A stretch of 64,000 bases of DNA from Escherichia coli (GCA_021307345.1 CP089930.1:3844001-3908000); one strand, 5' to 3'; shown: positions 1-10,276, numbered from the stretch's first letter. A program made the numbers and translations. Notes: generated from the sequence alone by a model not told the origin.

Positions 1-789
1 TGGGGCGCGAGAATGCAAACGACGGTTAGCCTGCCACAAAAACGAGAGTATTTGATTTTTATGCTCCAGCCCGGCGGTTTTCTCCTGTACCCGATGCTCA
101 AGTACGGCATAACTCTCCGCCAGTTCCGCAGACATATTGTTCAGTGCCGTTCCGAGCATTGCCATTTCGTTGCGCCCGCTGATATTCGCCCGCTGGGTAA
201 AATCGCGATGGCTGACGGCACTCGCCATCGCCAGCAATTGCCGCCACGGCTGTAGCAGCCGTGCCCGCAGCCATATGATGGTAAATACCAGCAGAAGTGC
301 CATAAACACAGCCATCACCCGATGAACCAGTACGACCGTCTCAATGCGCATTTCTGTGGTGCGGTCAAAACCAGACACCAACTGATCAAGCCCGGCGACA
401 AACTGGCTGACGTCAGCCGACACCGTTTCGCGGCTTTGTGCGTGTAGCAGCGCAGGAATCAGCTCATGGCGCCAGTAATCCTGCAACCCTTGTAATTGCG
501 CCAGTTGCCCGTCTCGTTCTGCTGCTCGAGTTAATTCGGTGCTAAATGCCGTTTGTTCCATCTCTTTGATTAAGGGCTTGTCTTTCTCGCTTAATGGTAC
601 TGCCGCCAGTAGCCGGTAAGTTTGCATACGCAGCGATCCCGCTTTGTTAATAGCATGGGCGCTGCCCTGAACGCCTTGTACCAGCCAGCCAGAAACCGCC
701 ATCCCCGCCAGTCCAATAGCGGTAGAAAGCAAAACAATAAGCGCAACCTGATTAACCAGGGTGAGCGGAGAGAGACAACGTTTAAGCAT
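1..789 (-). CDS. narX: nitrate/nitrite sensor histidine kinase NarX, N-terminal part (cut by window edge)
   Basis: An open frame runs from an ATG at 789 down to base 1 without a stop, giving the first 263 residues; the rest lies outside the window. It begins MLKRCLSPLTLVNQV. A first membrane segment spans about residues 15-37, directly followed by the nitrate-sensing P-box (about 44-61, INKAGSLRMQTYRLL). A second membrane segment lies at about 152-174, then a HAMP linker. The catalytic kinase core is not visible. In the family, periplasmic nitrate binding stimulates phosphorylation of NarL, which controls narK and narGHJI next door. The gene is divergent from narK, its usual place. It is intact as far as it can be seen. 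Confidence 0.97.
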   Translation of the reverse strand, partial: MLKRCLSPLTLVNQVALIVLLSTAIGLAGMAVSGWLVQGVQGSAHAINKAGSLRMQTYRLLAAVPLSEKDKPLIKEMEQTAFSTELTRAAERDGQLAQLQGLQDYWRHELIPALLHAQSRETVSADVSQFVAGLDQLVSGFDRTTEMRIETVVLVHRVMAVFMALLLVFTIIWLRARLLQPWRQLLAMASAVSHRDFTQRANISGRNEMAMLGTALNNMSAELAESYAVLEHRVQEKTAGLEHKNQILSFLWQANRRLHSRAP

Positions 790-1127
790 GTAAACCTCTT
801 CCTTCAGGCTTTGAATGAGCAATAACCTTAATGAATGTGACGATACATTCTGGAATGGCGTTATTCTCGGCTATTGGCTGAAGTATACCCATACCTGGAA
901 AGAGTTACTCCTTATTTGCCGTGTGGTTAGTCGATTTACATCAGTAAGGGTAGGGATTTTACAGTACTGTGAAAAATCTCATAATTTTTATGAAATCTCC
1001 GTACTCACTATGGGTAATCATAAATATCAATGATAGATAAAGTTATCTTATCGTTTGATTTACATCAAATTACCTTTGGCTACAGACACTAAGGTGGCAG
1101 ACATCGAAACGAGTATCAGAGGTGTCT
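790..1127. promoter_or_regulatory. narX-narK divergent control region
   Basis: This 338-base non-coding gap separates the two divergent genes. It holds a perfect FNR box (listed separately) and heptamers resembling NarL sites: TACCCAT at 886-892, TACTCCT at 906-912, and an inverted TACTCAC/ATGGGTA pair at 1002-1016, centred about 94 bases before the inferred narK start. NarL activation of narK under nitrate is established for E. coli. The individual site assignments here are by eye. Confidence 0.75.
1055..1068 (+). promoter_or_regulatory. FNR box of the narK promoter
   Basis: TTGAT-TTAC-ATCAA matches the FNR consensus TTGATnnnnATCAA at every specified base. If it sits at -41.5, as in characterised class II FNR promoters, transcription starts near 1103. 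A -10-like TAAGGT is at 1090-1095, and the narK ATG follows about 25 bases later. This predicts anaerobic activation. Confidence 0.92.
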
Positions 1128-2519
1128 ATGAGTCACTCATCCGCCCCCGAAAGGGCTACTGGAGCTGTCATTACTGATTGGCGACCGGAAGATCCTGCGT
1201 TCTGGCAACAACGCGGCCAGCGTATAGCCAGCCGCAATCTGTGGATTTCCGTTCCCTGTCTGCTACTGGCGTTTTGTGTATGGATGTTATTCAGTGCCGT
1301 CGCGGTAAATTTACCGAAAGTCGGCTTTAATTTTACGACCGATCAGCTGTTTCTTTTGACCGCACTACCTTCGGTTTCTGGCGCATTATTGCGTGTGCCA
1401 TACTCCTTTATGGTTCCAATCTTCGGTGGTCGTCGCTGGACGGCGTTCAGCACCGGCATTCTCATTATTCCTTGCGTCTGGCTGGGTTTTGCCGTGCAGG
1501 ATACCACTACGCCATACAGCGTATTCATCATCATTTCTCTGCTGTGCGGCTTTGCTGGCGCGAACTTCGCCTCCAGTATGGCAAACATTAGCTTCTTCTT
1601 TCCCAAGCAGAAGCAGGGTGGTGCACTGGGGCTGAATGGTGGTCTGGGCAACATGGGCGTTAGCGTCATGCAGCTGGTTGCTCCGCTGGTGGTATCACTG
1701 TCAATTTTTGCTGCATTTGGCAGCCAGGGCGTAACACAGCCGGATGGCACCGAGTTGTATCTGGCTAACGCCTCCTGGGTATGGGTGCCGTTCCTCGCCA
1801 TCTTCACCATTGCAGCGTGGTTTGGCATGAACGACCTTGCTACCTCGAAAGCCTCTATCAAGGAGCAGTTGCCAGTACTCAAACGGGGTCATCTGTGGAT
1901 TATGAGCCTGCTGTATCTGGCAACCTTCGGTTCCTTCATCGGTTTTTCTGCGGGTTTTGCCATGCTGTCTAAAACGCAGTTTCCGGATGTACAGATCCTG
2001 CACTACGCCTTCTTCGGACCGTTTATTGGCGCACTGGCGCGTTCTGCGGGGGGAGCATTGTCTGACCGTCTCGGCGGTACTCGGGTCACGCTGGTGAACT
2101 TCGTGCTGATGGCGATTTTCAGTGGTCTGCTGTTCCTCACCTTACCGACTGACGGGCAAGGCGGAAACTTCATGGCATTCTTTACGGTCTTCTTGGCGCT
2201 GTTCCTGACGGCGGGGCTGGGTAGTGGTTCCACCTTCCAGATGATTTCCGTGATCTTCCGTAAACTGACGATGGATCGTGTGAAAGCAGAAGGCGGTTCT
2301 GACGAACGTGCCATGCGTGAAGCGGCAACCGACACTGCGGCGGCGCTGGGCTTCATCTCCGCGATTGGCGCTATCGGTGGCTTCTTTATCCCGAAAGCGT
2401 TCGGTAGCTCACTGGCATTAACAGGGTCGCCAGTCGGTGCAATGAAAGTATTTTTGATTTTCTATATCGCCTGCGTAGTAATTACCTGGGCGGTATATGG
2501 TCGGCATTCTAAAAAATAA
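1128..2519 (+). CDS. narK: nitrate/nitrite antiporter NarK
   Basis: The 463-residue product has the length of E. coli NarK. It is a polytopic major-facilitator protein of the nitrate/nitrite porter family that imports nitrate and exports nitrite across the inner membrane. The two substrate-binding arginines of the family are visible in ALLRVPYSF (about residue 89) and IGALARSAGG (about 305). Glycine-rich nitrate-signature stretches are at GGLGNMGVSV and TAGLGSGSTF. The ATG at 1128 is chosen because the protein then begins MSHSSAPERA as in K-12; an in-frame GTG six bases upstream would add two residues. A terminator follows, so narK is monocistronic. The FNR box and NarL-like heptamers upstream predict anaerobic, nitrate-induced expression with narGHJI. 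Confidence 0.98.
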   Translation: MSHSSAPERATGAVITDWRPEDPAFWQQRGQRIASRNLWISVPCLLLAFCVWMLFSAVAVNLPKVGFNFTTDQLFLLTALPSVSGALLRVPYSFMVPIFGGRRWTAFSTGILIIPCVWLGFAVQDTTTPYSVFIIISLLCGFAGANFASSMANISFFFPKQKQGGALGLNGGLGNMGVSVMQLVAPLVVSLSIFAAFGSQGVTQPDGTELYLANASWVWVPFLAIFTIAAWFGMNDLATSKASIKEQLPVLKRGHLWIMSLLYLATFGSFIGFSAGFAMLSKTQFPDVQILHYAFFGPFIGALARSAGGALSDRLGGTRVTLVNFVLMAIFSGLLFLTLPTDGQGGNFMAFFTVFLALFLTAGLGSGSTFQMISVIFRKLTMDRVKAEGGSDERAMREAATDTAAALGFISAIGAIGGFFIPKAFGSSLALTGSPVGAMKVFLIFYIACVVITWAVYGRHSKK

Positions 2520-2542
2520 ATCGTAATATTTGATTATCCTTT

Positions 2543-2569
2543 GCGCGGCATAATGTCGCGCTTTTTTTA
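2543..2569 (+). terminator. narK Rho-independent terminator
   Basis: GCGCGGCA pairs with TGTCGCGC (one G-U pair) across a TAA loop and is followed by seven T residues. It lies 24 bases after the narK stop. Confidence 0.9.
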
Positions 2570-2911
2570 TTTGTCATTTAGTTACAACATACTTATAGAG
2601 AGATGATTATTTCAACGGCGTCAATTAAGCACCATTAATATGTCATCCATGGGGGATACTCCTTAATACCCATCTGTATAAAAATCCGAAGTGATTAAAT
2701 GACATTGGATGTAAAAAACATTAATTTACAATAAGTTGGATAATAAATATTAATTACCCCAAAGAGGTATATTAGGAATTTACTTTATTTTTCATCCCCA
2801 CCACTCTTGATCGTTATCAATTCCCACAACGTTTCAGAGCGTTACCTTCGTTTTAAACATTAGCAATGTCGATTTATCAGAGAGCCGACAGGCTCCCACA
2901 GGAGAAAACCG
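2570..2911 (+). promoter_or_regulatory. narG promoter and upstream control region
   Basis: This AT-rich region before narG carries a perfect FNR box, TTGAT-CGTT-ATCAA, at 2807-2820. Placing it at -41.5 puts the start near 2855. About 198 bases upstream of that start are two NarL-type heptamers, TACTCCT (2657-2663) and TACCCAT (2667-2673). Another inverted heptamer-like pair is at 2755-2769. In E. coli the distal NarL cluster is brought to the promoter by IHF bending; the IHF site was not pinned here. The narG ribosome site is AGGAG at 2899-2903. Confidence 0.85.
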
Positions 2912-5900
2912 ATGAGTAAATTCCTGGACCGGTTTCGCTACTTCAAACAGAAGGGTGATACCTTTGCCGATGGGCATGGCCAGCTTCTCGATACCAACCG
3001 TGACTGGGAGGATGGATATCGCCAGCGTTGGCAGCATGACAAAATTGTCCGCTCTACCCACGGGGTAAACTGCACCGGCTCCTGCAGCTGGAAAATCTAC
3101 GTTAAAAACGGTCTGGTGACCTGGGAAACCCAGCAGACTGACTATCCGCGTACTCGTCCGGATCTGCCAAACCATGAACCTCGCGGCTGCCCGCGCGGTG
3201 CCAGCTACTCCTGGTATCTCTATAGCGCCAACCGTCTGAAATACCCGATGATGCGCAAACGCCTGATGAAAATGTGGCGTGAAGCGAAGGCGCAGCATAG
3301 CGATCCGGTTGAGGCATGGGCTTCTATTATCGAAGACGCCGATAAAGCGAAAAGCTTTAAGCAGGCGCGTGGACGCGGTGGTTTTGTTCGTTCTTCCTGG
3401 CAGGAAGTGAACGAACTGATCGCCGCGTCTAACGTTTACACCATCAAAAACTACGGCCCGGATCGTGTCGCTGGCTTCTCGCCAATTCCGGCAATGTCGA
3501 TGGTTTCTTACGCATCAGGTGCTCGCTATCTTTCGCTGATTGGCGGTACTTGCTTAAGCTTCTACGACTGGTACTGCGACCTGCCTCCTGCGTCTCCGCA
3601 AACCTGGGGCGAGCAAACTGACGTACCGGAATCCGCTGACTGGTACAACTCCAGCTATATCATCGCCTGGGGCTCTAACGTTCCGCAGACCCGTACCCCG
3701 GACGCTCACTTCTTTACCGAAGTGCGTTACAAAGGCACCAAAACCGTTGCCGTCACACCGGACTACGCTGAAATCGCCAAACTGTGCGATCTGTGGCTGG
3801 CACCGAAACAGGGCACCGACGCAGCAATGGCGCTGGCAATGGGTCACGTGATGCTGCGTGAATTCCACCTCGATAACCCAAGCCAGTATTTCACCGATTA
3901 TGTGCGCCGTTACACCGACATGCCGATGCTGGTAATGCTGGAAGAGCGCGACGGTTATTACGCTGCGGGTCGTATGCTGCGTGCCGCCGATCTGGTTGAT
4001 GCGCTGGGCCAGGAAAACAACCCGGAATGGAAAACCGTCGCCTTTAATACGCAAGGTGAAATGGTTGCGCCGAACGGTTCGATCGGTTTCCGTTGGGGCG
4101 AGAAGGGCAAATGGAATCTGGAGCAGCGCGACGGCAAAACCGGCGAAGAAACCGAGCTGCAACTGAGTCTGCTGGGTAGTCAGGATGAGATTGCCGAAGT
4201 GGGCTTCCCGTACTTTGGCGGCGACGGCACGGAACACTTCAACAAAGTGGAGCTGGAAAACATTCTGCTGCACAAGCTGCCGGTAAAACGCCTGCAACTG
4301 GCTGATGGCAGCACCGCACTGGTGACCACCGTTTATGATTTGACGCTGGCAAACTACGGCCTGGAGCGTGGTCTGAACGACGTTAACTGCGCAACCAGCT
4401 ATGACGACGTGAAAGCCTACACCCCGGCCTGGGCCGAGCAGATCACCGGTGTTTCTCGTAGCCAGATTATCCGCATTGCCCGTGAATTTGCCGACAACGC
4501 TGATAAGACGCACGGTCGTTCAATGATCATTGTTGGTGCCGGTCTGAACCACTGGTATCACCTCGATATGAACTATCGCGGTCTGATCAACATGCTGATT
4601 TTCTGCGGCTGCGTTGGTCAGAGCGGTGGCGGTTGGGCACACTACGTAGGTCAGGAAAAACTGCGTCCGCAAACTGGCTGGCAGCCGCTGGCATTTGCTC
4701 TCGACTGGCAGCGTCCGGCGCGTCACATGAACAGCACCTCTTACTTTTATAACCACTCCAGCCAGTGGCGTTATGAAACCGTGACCGCAGAAGAGTTGCT
4801 GTCGCCGATGGCGGATAAATCCCGCTATACCGGACACCTGATCGACTTCAACGTTCGTGCAGAACGTATGGGCTGGCTGCCCTCTGCGCCGCAGTTAGGC
4901 ACTAACCCGCTGACTATCGCCCGCGAAGCAGAAAAAGCGGGGATGAATCCGGTGGACTATACGGTGAAATCCCTGAAAGAGGGTTCAATCCGTTTTGCTG
5001 CGGAACAGCCGGAAAACGGCAAAAACCATCCGCGTAACCTGTTTATCTGGCGTTCTAACCTGCTGGGCTCTTCCGGTAAAGGTCATGAGTTTATGCTCAA
5101 GTACCTGCTGGGGACGGAACACGGTATCCAGGGTAAAGATCTGGGGCAGCAGGGCGGCGTGAAGCCGGAAGAAGTGGACTGGCAGGATAACGGTCTGGAA
5201 GGCAAGCTGGATCTGGTGGTGACGCTGGACTTCCGTCTGTCGAGCACCTGTCTCTATTCCGACATTATTTTACCGACGGCGACCTGGTACGAAAAAGACG
5301 ACATGAATACTTCGGATATGCATCCGTTTATTCACCCGCTGTCTGCGGCGGTCGATCCGGCCTGGGAAGCGAAAAGCGACTGGGAAATCTACAAAGCTAT
5401 CGCGAAGAAATTCTCCGAAGTGTGCGTTGGTCATCTGGGTAAAGAAACCGACATCGTTACGCTGCCAATTCAGCACGACTCCGCCGCTGAACTGGCGCAG
5501 CCGCTGGATGTGAAAGACTGGAAAAAAGGCGAATGCGATCTGATCCCAGGTAAAACCGCACCGCATATTATGGTGGTTGAGCGTGATTATCCGGCCACTT
5601 ACGAACGCTTTACCTCAATCGGCCCGCTGATGGAGAAAATCGGCAACGGCGGTAAAGGGATTGCCTGGAACACCCAGAGCGAAATGGATCTACTGCGTAA
5701 GCTCAACTACACCAAGGCTGAAGGTCCAGCGAAAGGCCAGCCGATGCTCAACACCGCAATTGATGCGGCAGAGATGATCCTGACGCTGGCACCGGAAACC
5801 AACGGTCAGGTAGCCGTGAAAGCCTGGGCGGCACTGAGCGAGTTTACCGGTCGCGACCATACGCATCTGGCGCTAAATAAAGAAGACGAGAAAATCCGCT

Positions 5901-6655
5901 TCCGCGATATTCAGGCACAGCCGCGCAAAATTATCTCCAGCCCGACCTGGTCTGGTCTGGAAGATGAACACGTTTCTTACAACGCCGGTTACACCAACGT
6001 TCACGAGCTGATCCCGTGGCGTACGCTCTCTGGTCGTCAGCAGCTGTATCAGGATCATCAGTGGATGCGTGATTTCGGTGAAAGCCTGCTGGTTTATCGT
6101 CCGCCGATCGATACCCGTTCGGTGAAAGAAGTGATGGGCCAGAAATCCAACGGTAACCCGGAAAAAGCCCTGAACTTCCTGACGCCACACCAGAAGTGGG
6201 GTATCCACTCCACTTACAGCGACAACCTGCTGATGCTGACTTTAGGTCGCGGTGGGCCTGTGGTCTGGCTGAGCGAAGCCGATGCTAAAGATTTGGGTAT
6301 TGCCGACAACGACTGGATTGAAGTCTTCAACAGCAACGGTGCGCTGACTGCCCGTGCGGTTGTCAGCCAGCGTGTTCCGGCAGGGATGACCATGATGTAC
6401 CACGCGCAGGAACGTATCGTTAACCTGCCTGGTTCGGAAATCACGCAGCAGCGTGGGGGGATTCATAACTCGGTCACCCGTATCACGCCGAAACCGACGC
6501 ATATGATCGGCGGCTATGCCCATCTGGCATACGGCTTTAACTACTACGGCACCGTAGGTTCTAACCGCGATGAGTTTGTTGTAGTGCGTAAGATGAAGAA
6601 CATTGACTGGTTAGATGGCGAAGGCAATGACCAGGTACAGGAGAGCGTAAAATGA
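2912..6655 (+). CDS. narG: respiratory nitrate reductase A, molybdenum subunit NarG
   Basis: A 1,247-residue catalytic subunit reduces nitrate to nitrite on the cytoplasmic face of the inner membrane, using Mo-bis-MGD. The FS0 [4Fe-4S] ligands are visible as His50, Cys54, Cys58 and Cys93 (HGVNCTGSC, then PRGCPRG). The Asp that ligates molybdenum in this family falls at residue 223 with Met counted (FYDWYCD). No twin-arginine signal is present, as expected for the cytoplasm-facing enzyme. It is the first gene of narGHJI; its stop overlaps the narH start in ATGA. The preceding FNR and NarL sites predict anaerobic, nitrate-dependent expression. Length matches K-12 exactly and no lesions are seen. 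Confidence 0.99.
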   Translation: MSKFLDRFRYFKQKGDTFADGHGQLLDTNRDWEDGYRQRWQHDKIVRSTHGVNCTGSCSWKIYVKNGLVTWETQQTDYPRTRPDLPNHEPRGCPRGASYSWYLYSANRLKYPMMRKRLMKMWREAKAQHSDPVEAWASIIEDADKAKSFKQARGRGGFVRSSWQEVNELIAASNVYTIKNYGPDRVAGFSPIPAMSMVSYASGARYLSLIGGTCLSFYDWYCDLPPASPQTWGEQTDVPESADWYNSSYIIAWGSNVPQTRTPDAHFFTEVRYKGTKTVAVTPDYAEIAKLCDLWLAPKQGTDAAMALAMGHVMLREFHLDNPSQYFTDYVRRYTDMPMLVMLEERDGYYAAGRMLRAADLVDALGQENNPEWKTVAFNTQGEMVAPNGSIGFRWGEKGKWNLEQRDGKTGEETELQLSLLGSQDEIAEVGFPYFGGDGTEHFNKVELENILLHKLPVKRLQLADGSTALVTTVYDLTLANYGLERGLNDVNCATSYDDVKAYTPAWAEQITGVSRSQIIRIAREFADNADKTHGRSMIIVGAGLNHWYHLDMNYRGLINMLIFCGCVGQSGGGWAHYVGQEKLRPQTGWQPLAFALDWQRPARHMNSTSYFYNHSSQWRYETVTAEELLSPMADKSRYTGHLIDFNVRAERMGWLPSAPQLGTNPLTIAREAEKAGMNPVDYTVKSLKEGSIRFAAEQPENGKNHPRNLFIWRSNLLGSSGKGHEFMLKYLLGTEHGIQGKDLGQQGGVKPEEVDWQDNGLEGKLDLVVTLDFRLSSTCLYSDIILPTATWYEKDDMNTSDMHPFIHPLSAAVDPAWEAKSDWEIYKAIAKKFSEVCVGHLGKETDIVTLPIQHDSAAELAQPLDVKDWKKGECDLIPGKTAPHIMVVERDYPATYERFTSIGPLMEKIGNGGKGIAWNTQSEMDLLRKLNYTKAEGPAKGQPMLNTAIDAAEMILTLAPETNGQVAVKAWAALSEFTGRDHTHLALNKEDEKIRFRDIQAQPRKIISSPTWSGLEDEHVSYNAGYTNVHELIPWRTLSGRQQLYQDHQWMRDFGESLLVYRPPIDTRSVKEVMGQKSNGNPEKALNFLTPHQKWGIHSTYSDNLLMLTLGRGGPVVWLSEADAKDLGIADNDWIEVFNSNGALTARAVVSQRVPAGMTMMYHAQERIVNLPGSEITQQRGGIHNSVTRITPKPTHMIGGYAHLAYGFNYYGTVGSNRDEFVVVRKMKNIDWLDGEGNDQVQESVK

Positions 6656-8190
6656 AAATTCGTTCACAAGTCGGCATGGTGCTGAATCTCGATAAGTGCA
6701 TCGGCTGCCACACCTGTTCAGTTACCTGTAAAAACGTCTGGACCAGCCGTGAAGGCGTGGAATACGCGTGGTTCAACAACGTGGAAACCAAGCCGGGCCA
6801 GGGCTTCCCGACTGACTGGGAAAACCAGGAAAAATACAAAGGCGGCTGGATCCGTAAAATCAACGGCAAACTGCAGCCGCGCATGGGTAACCGTGCCATG
6901 CTGCTGGGTAAAATCTTCGCTAACCCGCATCTGCCGGGGATCGACGATTATTACGAGCCGTTCGATTTTGACTATCAGAACCTGCATACCGCGCCGGAAG
7001 GCAGCAAATCGCAGCCGATTGCCCGTCCGCGTTCGCTGATTACCGGGGAACGGATGGCGAAAATCGAAAAGGGGCCGAACTGGGAAGATGACCTGGGCGG
7101 CGAGTTTGACAAACTGGCGAAAGACAAGAACTTCGACAACATCCAGAAGGCGATGTATAGCCAGTTCGAAAACACCTTCATGATGTATTTGCCGCGTCTG
7201 TGTGAACACTGCCTCAACCCGGCATGTGTGGCGACCTGTCCGAGCGGGGCTATCTACAAACGTGAAGAAGATGGCATCGTACTGATCGATCAGGATAAAT
7301 GCCGTGGCTGGCGTATGTGCATCACCGGATGCCCGTACAAAAAAATCTACTTCAACTGGAAGAGCGGTAAATCTGAGAAGTGCATCTTCTGCTATCCGCG
7401 TATTGAAGCCGGTCAGCCGACGGTGTGCTCAGAAACCTGTGTGGGTCGTATCCGTTATCTTGGCGTGCTGTTGTACGATGCCGACGCTATTGAACGTGCA
7501 GCCAGCACCGAGAACGAGAAAGATCTCTACCAGCGTCAGCTGGAAGTGTTCCTCGATCCGAACGATCCGAAAGTCATCGAGCAAGCGATTAAAGACGGTA
7601 TTCCGCTAAGCGTTATTGAAGCCGCACAACAGTCGCCGGTGTATAAAATGGCGATGGACTGGAAACTGGCGCTGCCGCTGCATCCGGAATATCGCACATT
7701 GCCGATGGTCTGGTACGTGCCGCCTCTGTCACCGATTCAGTCTGCGGCAGACGCGGGCGAACTGGGCAACAACGGCATTTTGCCAGACGTAGAAAGCCTG
7801 CGTATCCCGGTTCAGTACCTGGCGAATCTGCTGACCGCCGGTGATACCCAACCGGTACTGCTCGCGTTGAAACGTATGCTGGCAATGCGTCATTACAAAC
7901 GAGCTGAAACCGTTGACGGTAAAGTTGATACCCGTGCGCTGGAAGAGGTCGGCCTGACCGAAGCCCAGGCACAGGAGATGTACCGTTATCTGGCAATTGC
8001 AAACTACGAAGATCGCTTTGTGGTGCCGAGTAGCCATCGTGAACTGGCGCGGGAAGCCTTCCCGGAGAAAAATGGTTGCGGCTTTACCTTTGGTGACGGC
8101 TGCCACGGTTCAGATACCAAATTCAATCTGTTCAACAGCCGTCGTATCGATGCCATCGACGTGACCAGTAAAACGGAGCCGCATCCATGA
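6652..8190 (+). CDS. narH: respiratory nitrate reductase A, iron-sulfur subunit NarH
   Basis: The 512-residue electron-transfer subunit passes electrons from NarI haems to NarG through three [4Fe-4S] clusters and one [3Fe-4S] cluster. The first cysteine group starts at residue 16 (CIGCHTCSVTC). A second reads CEHCLNPACVATC near 184-196. The third, CRGWRMCITGC, has Trp in place of the usual second Cys, which defines the [3Fe-4S] centre of this family. A fourth group follows (CIFCYPRIEAGQPTVC, then CVG). Its start overlaps the narG stop by four bases and its stop overlaps narJ in the same way, so the operon is translationally coupled. Confidence 0.99.
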   Translation: MKIRSQVGMVLNLDKCIGCHTCSVTCKNVWTSREGVEYAWFNNVETKPGQGFPTDWENQEKYKGGWIRKINGKLQPRMGNRAMLLGKIFANPHLPGIDDYYEPFDFDYQNLHTAPEGSKSQPIARPRSLITGERMAKIEKGPNWEDDLGGEFDKLAKDKNFDNIQKAMYSQFENTFMMYLPRLCEHCLNPACVATCPSGAIYKREEDGIVLIDQDKCRGWRMCITGCPYKKIYFNWKSGKSEKCIFCYPRIEAGQPTVCSETCVGRIRYLGVLLYDADAIERAASTENEKDLYQRQLEVFLDPNDPKVIEQAIKDGIPLSVIEAAQQSPVYKMAMDWKLALPLHPEYRTLPMVWYVPPLSPIQSAADAGELGNNGILPDVESLRIPVQYLANLLTAGDTQPVLLALKRMLAMRHYKRAETVDGKVDTRALEEVGLTEAQAQEMYRYLAIANYEDRFVVPSSHRELAREAFPEKNGCGFTFGDGCHGSDTKFNLFNSRRIDAIDVTSKTEPHP

Positions 8191-8897
8191 TCGAACTCGT
8201 GATTGTATCGCGTCTCCTTGAATATCCGGATGCTGCCTTATGGCAGCATCAACAAGAGATGTTTGAGGCGATTGCCGCGTCGGAAAATCTGTCAAAAGAG
8301 GATGCCCATGCGCTGGGCATTTTCCTGCGCGATTTAACTGCGATGGATCCGCTGGACGCTCAGGCGCAGTACAGCGAACTGTTCGACCGTGGTCGTGCCA
8401 CGTCGCTGTTACTGTTTGAACATGTGCACGGCGAATCCCGTGATCGTGGTCAGGCGATGGTGGATTTACTGGCGCAGTACGAGCAGCACGGCTTGCAGTT
8501 AAACAGTCGTGAACTGCCGGATCATCTGCCGCTGTATCTGGAGTACCTGGCGCAGCTGCCGCAAAGCGAAGCCGTGGAAGGTTTGAAAGATATCGCGCCG
8601 ATTCTGGCGTTGCTAAGTGCTCGTCTGCAACAGCGTGAAAGCCGTTATGCAGTGCTGTTTGATCTGCTGCTGAAACTGGCGAATACCGCTATCGACAGCG
8701 ACAAAGTGGCGGAAAAAATTGCCGATGAAGCGCGCGATGATACGCCGCAGGCGCTGGATGCTGTCTGGGAAGAAGAGCAGGTTAAATTCTTTGCTGACAA
8801 AGGCTGCGGTGATTCGGCAATCACTGCTCATCAGCGTCGCTTTGCCGGTGCCGTCGCGCCGCAATATCTGAATATCACCACCGGAGGACAGCACTAA
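8187..8897 (+). CDS. narJ: nitrate reductase molybdenum cofactor assembly chaperone NarJ
   Basis: A 236-residue, mostly helical soluble protein of the TorD/NarJ chaperone family. NarJ binds apo-NarGH, assists cofactor insertion and membrane attachment, and is not part of the mature enzyme. The family segment [17 protein letters not shown] lies at about residues 50-70. It overlaps narH by four bases (ATGA) and narI by one base (TAATG), so its synthesis is coupled to the structural subunits. Length equals K-12 NarJ. Confidence 0.98.
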   Translation: MIELVIVSRLLEYPDAALWQHQQEMFEAIAASENLSKEDAHALGIFLRDLTAMDPLDAQAQYSELFDRGRATSLLLFEHVHGESRDRGQAMVDLLAQYEQHGLQLNSRELPDHLPLYLEYLAQLPQSEAVEGLKDIAPILALLSARLQQRESRYAVLFDLLLKLANTAIDSDKVAEKIADEARDDTPQALDAVWEEEQVKFFADKGCGDSAITAHQRRFAGAVAPQYLNITTGGQH

Positions 8898-9574
8898 TGC
8901 AATTCCTGAATATGTTCTTCTTTGATATCTACCCGTACATTGCCGGGGCGGTCTTCCTGATTGGTAGCTGGCTGCGCTATGACTACGGGCAGTACACCTG
9001 GCGCGCGGCGTCCAGCCAGATGCTGGATCGCAAAGGGATGAACCTTGCGTCTAACCTGTTCCATATCGGAATTCTGGGGATTTTTGTCGGTCACTTCTTC
9101 GGTATGCTGACGCCGCACTGGATGTATGAAGCGTGGTTGCCGATTGAAGTGAAACAGAAAATGGCGATGTTTGCTGGTGGTGCCAGCGGCGTGCTGTGCC
9201 TGATTGGCGGTGTGCTGTTGCTAAAACGCCGCCTGTTCAGCCCGCGCGTGCGTGCAACGACTACCGGAGCGGATATCCTGATCTTGTCGCTGCTCGTTAT
9301 CCAGTGTGCGCTGGGGCTGCTGACCATTCCGTTCTCCGCCCAGCATATGGACGGCAGCGAGATGATGAAACTGGTTGGCTGGGCGCAGTCGGTAGTGGCC
9401 TTCCACGGTGGCGCTTCTCAGCACCTTGATGGTGTCGCGTTTATTTTCCGTTTGCATCTGGTGCTGGGGATGACGTTATTCCTGCTGTTCCCGTTCTCGC
9501 GTCTGGTGCACATCTGGAGCGTGCCGGTGGAGTATCTGACACGGAAATATCAGCTGGTGCGTGCTCGCCACTAA
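8897..9574 (+). CDS. narI: respiratory nitrate reductase A, cytochrome b subunit NarI
   Basis: The 225-residue membrane anchor takes electrons from quinol at the periplasmic side and holds two b haems. Five hydrophobic segments are visible. The haem ligands His56 and His66 are in [17 protein letters not shown]. The C-terminal pair (His187 and His205 in K-12 numbering) is in IFRLHLVLG and SRLVHIWS. It is the last gene of narGHJI and is followed at once by a terminator with a UUCG tetraloop. Confidence 0.99.
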   Translation: MQFLNMFFFDIYPYIAGAVFLIGSWLRYDYGQYTWRAASSQMLDRKGMNLASNLFHIGILGIFVGHFFGMLTPHWMYEAWLPIEVKQKMAMFAGGASGVLCLIGGVLLLKRRLFSPRVRATTTGADILILSLLVIQCALGLLTIPFSAQHMDGSEMMKLVGWAQSVVAFHGGASQHLDGVAFIFRLHLVLGMTLFLLFPFSRLVHIWSVPVEYLTRKYQLVRARH

Positions 9575-9594
9575 GCGAAATTTAGTTCACATAG

Positions 9595-9620
9595 ACCCTG
9601 CTTCGGCGGGGTTTTTTGTT
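9595..9620 (+). terminator. narGHJI terminator
   Basis: ACCCTGC pairs with GCGGGGT around a TTCG loop, giving the very stable C(UUCG)G tetraloop, followed by TTTTTTGTTTTG. It starts 21 bases after the narI stop. Confidence 0.93.
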
Positions 9621-9725
9621 TTGTGTAAAAGTGTGCAGACCTAAAAACAGGCATGACGAATTCTGTGTGACAACAAGAAATAAATGGTTAGTAAATTGAT
9701 TTAGAAGAGTATTTTCAGGAAGTAA

Positions 9726-9900
9726 TGGTGGTGGGGGAAGGATTATTCGTCGCTTCGCTCCTCACCCTTCGGGCCGTTGCCTGCGGCAACGTTCTCTCGC
9801 TTTCGCTCGAGTCGAACCTTAATCGAAGGTTCTCACCCTTCCTCGATGAGTGCAAAGATTAACAATCTCACCGAAGTTACCACATCGCTGTGGTGAATAA
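9726..9900 (-). repeat. tRNA-Tyr-associated ~175-bp repeat, distal copy
   Basis: This copy lies downstream of the second tRNA-Tyr gene in the direction of transcription. Bases 9726-9744 are identical to the 19-base 3' end of the tRNA (CCA end through the T-arm). The remainder matches 10018-10191 with only a handful of differences. This is the repeat type described at the E. coli tyrT locus (rtT/tpr region). I see no convincing protein in it: the frames on the minus strand are short, Arg-rich and lack a clear start. Confidence 0.85.
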
Positions 9901-9985
<85 letters not shown>

Positions 9986-10017
9986 AGGGGAAAATCAATT
10001 GTAGGTAATGCTGAAGA

Positions 10018-10191
10018 TGGTGTGGGGGAAGGATTATTCGTCGCTTCGCTCCTCACCCTTTGGGTCGTTGCCTGCGGCAATGTTCTCTCGCTTTCGCTCG
10101 AGTCGAACCTTAATCGAAGGTTCTCACCCTTCCTCGATGAGTGCAAAGATTAACAATCTCACCGAAGTTACCACATCGCTGTGGTGAATAA
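10018..10191 (-). repeat. tRNA-Tyr-associated ~175-bp repeat, copy in the inter-tRNA spacer
   Basis: This repeat fills most of the 206-base spacer between the two tRNA genes. It matches the distal copy apart from a few changes (for example CTTTGGGTC versus CTTCGGGCC and one deleted base in the tRNA 3'-like start). The junction with the upstream tRNA at 10192 is identical in both copies, suggesting duplication of a tRNA-plus-repeat unit. Confidence 0.85.

Positions 10192-10276
<85 letters not shown>

Noticed and set aside
3554-4513. 319-codon open frame opposite narG
   Set aside because: It lies wholly within a strongly conserved coding gene, has no promoter or ribosome site, and arises from codon bias on the other strand.
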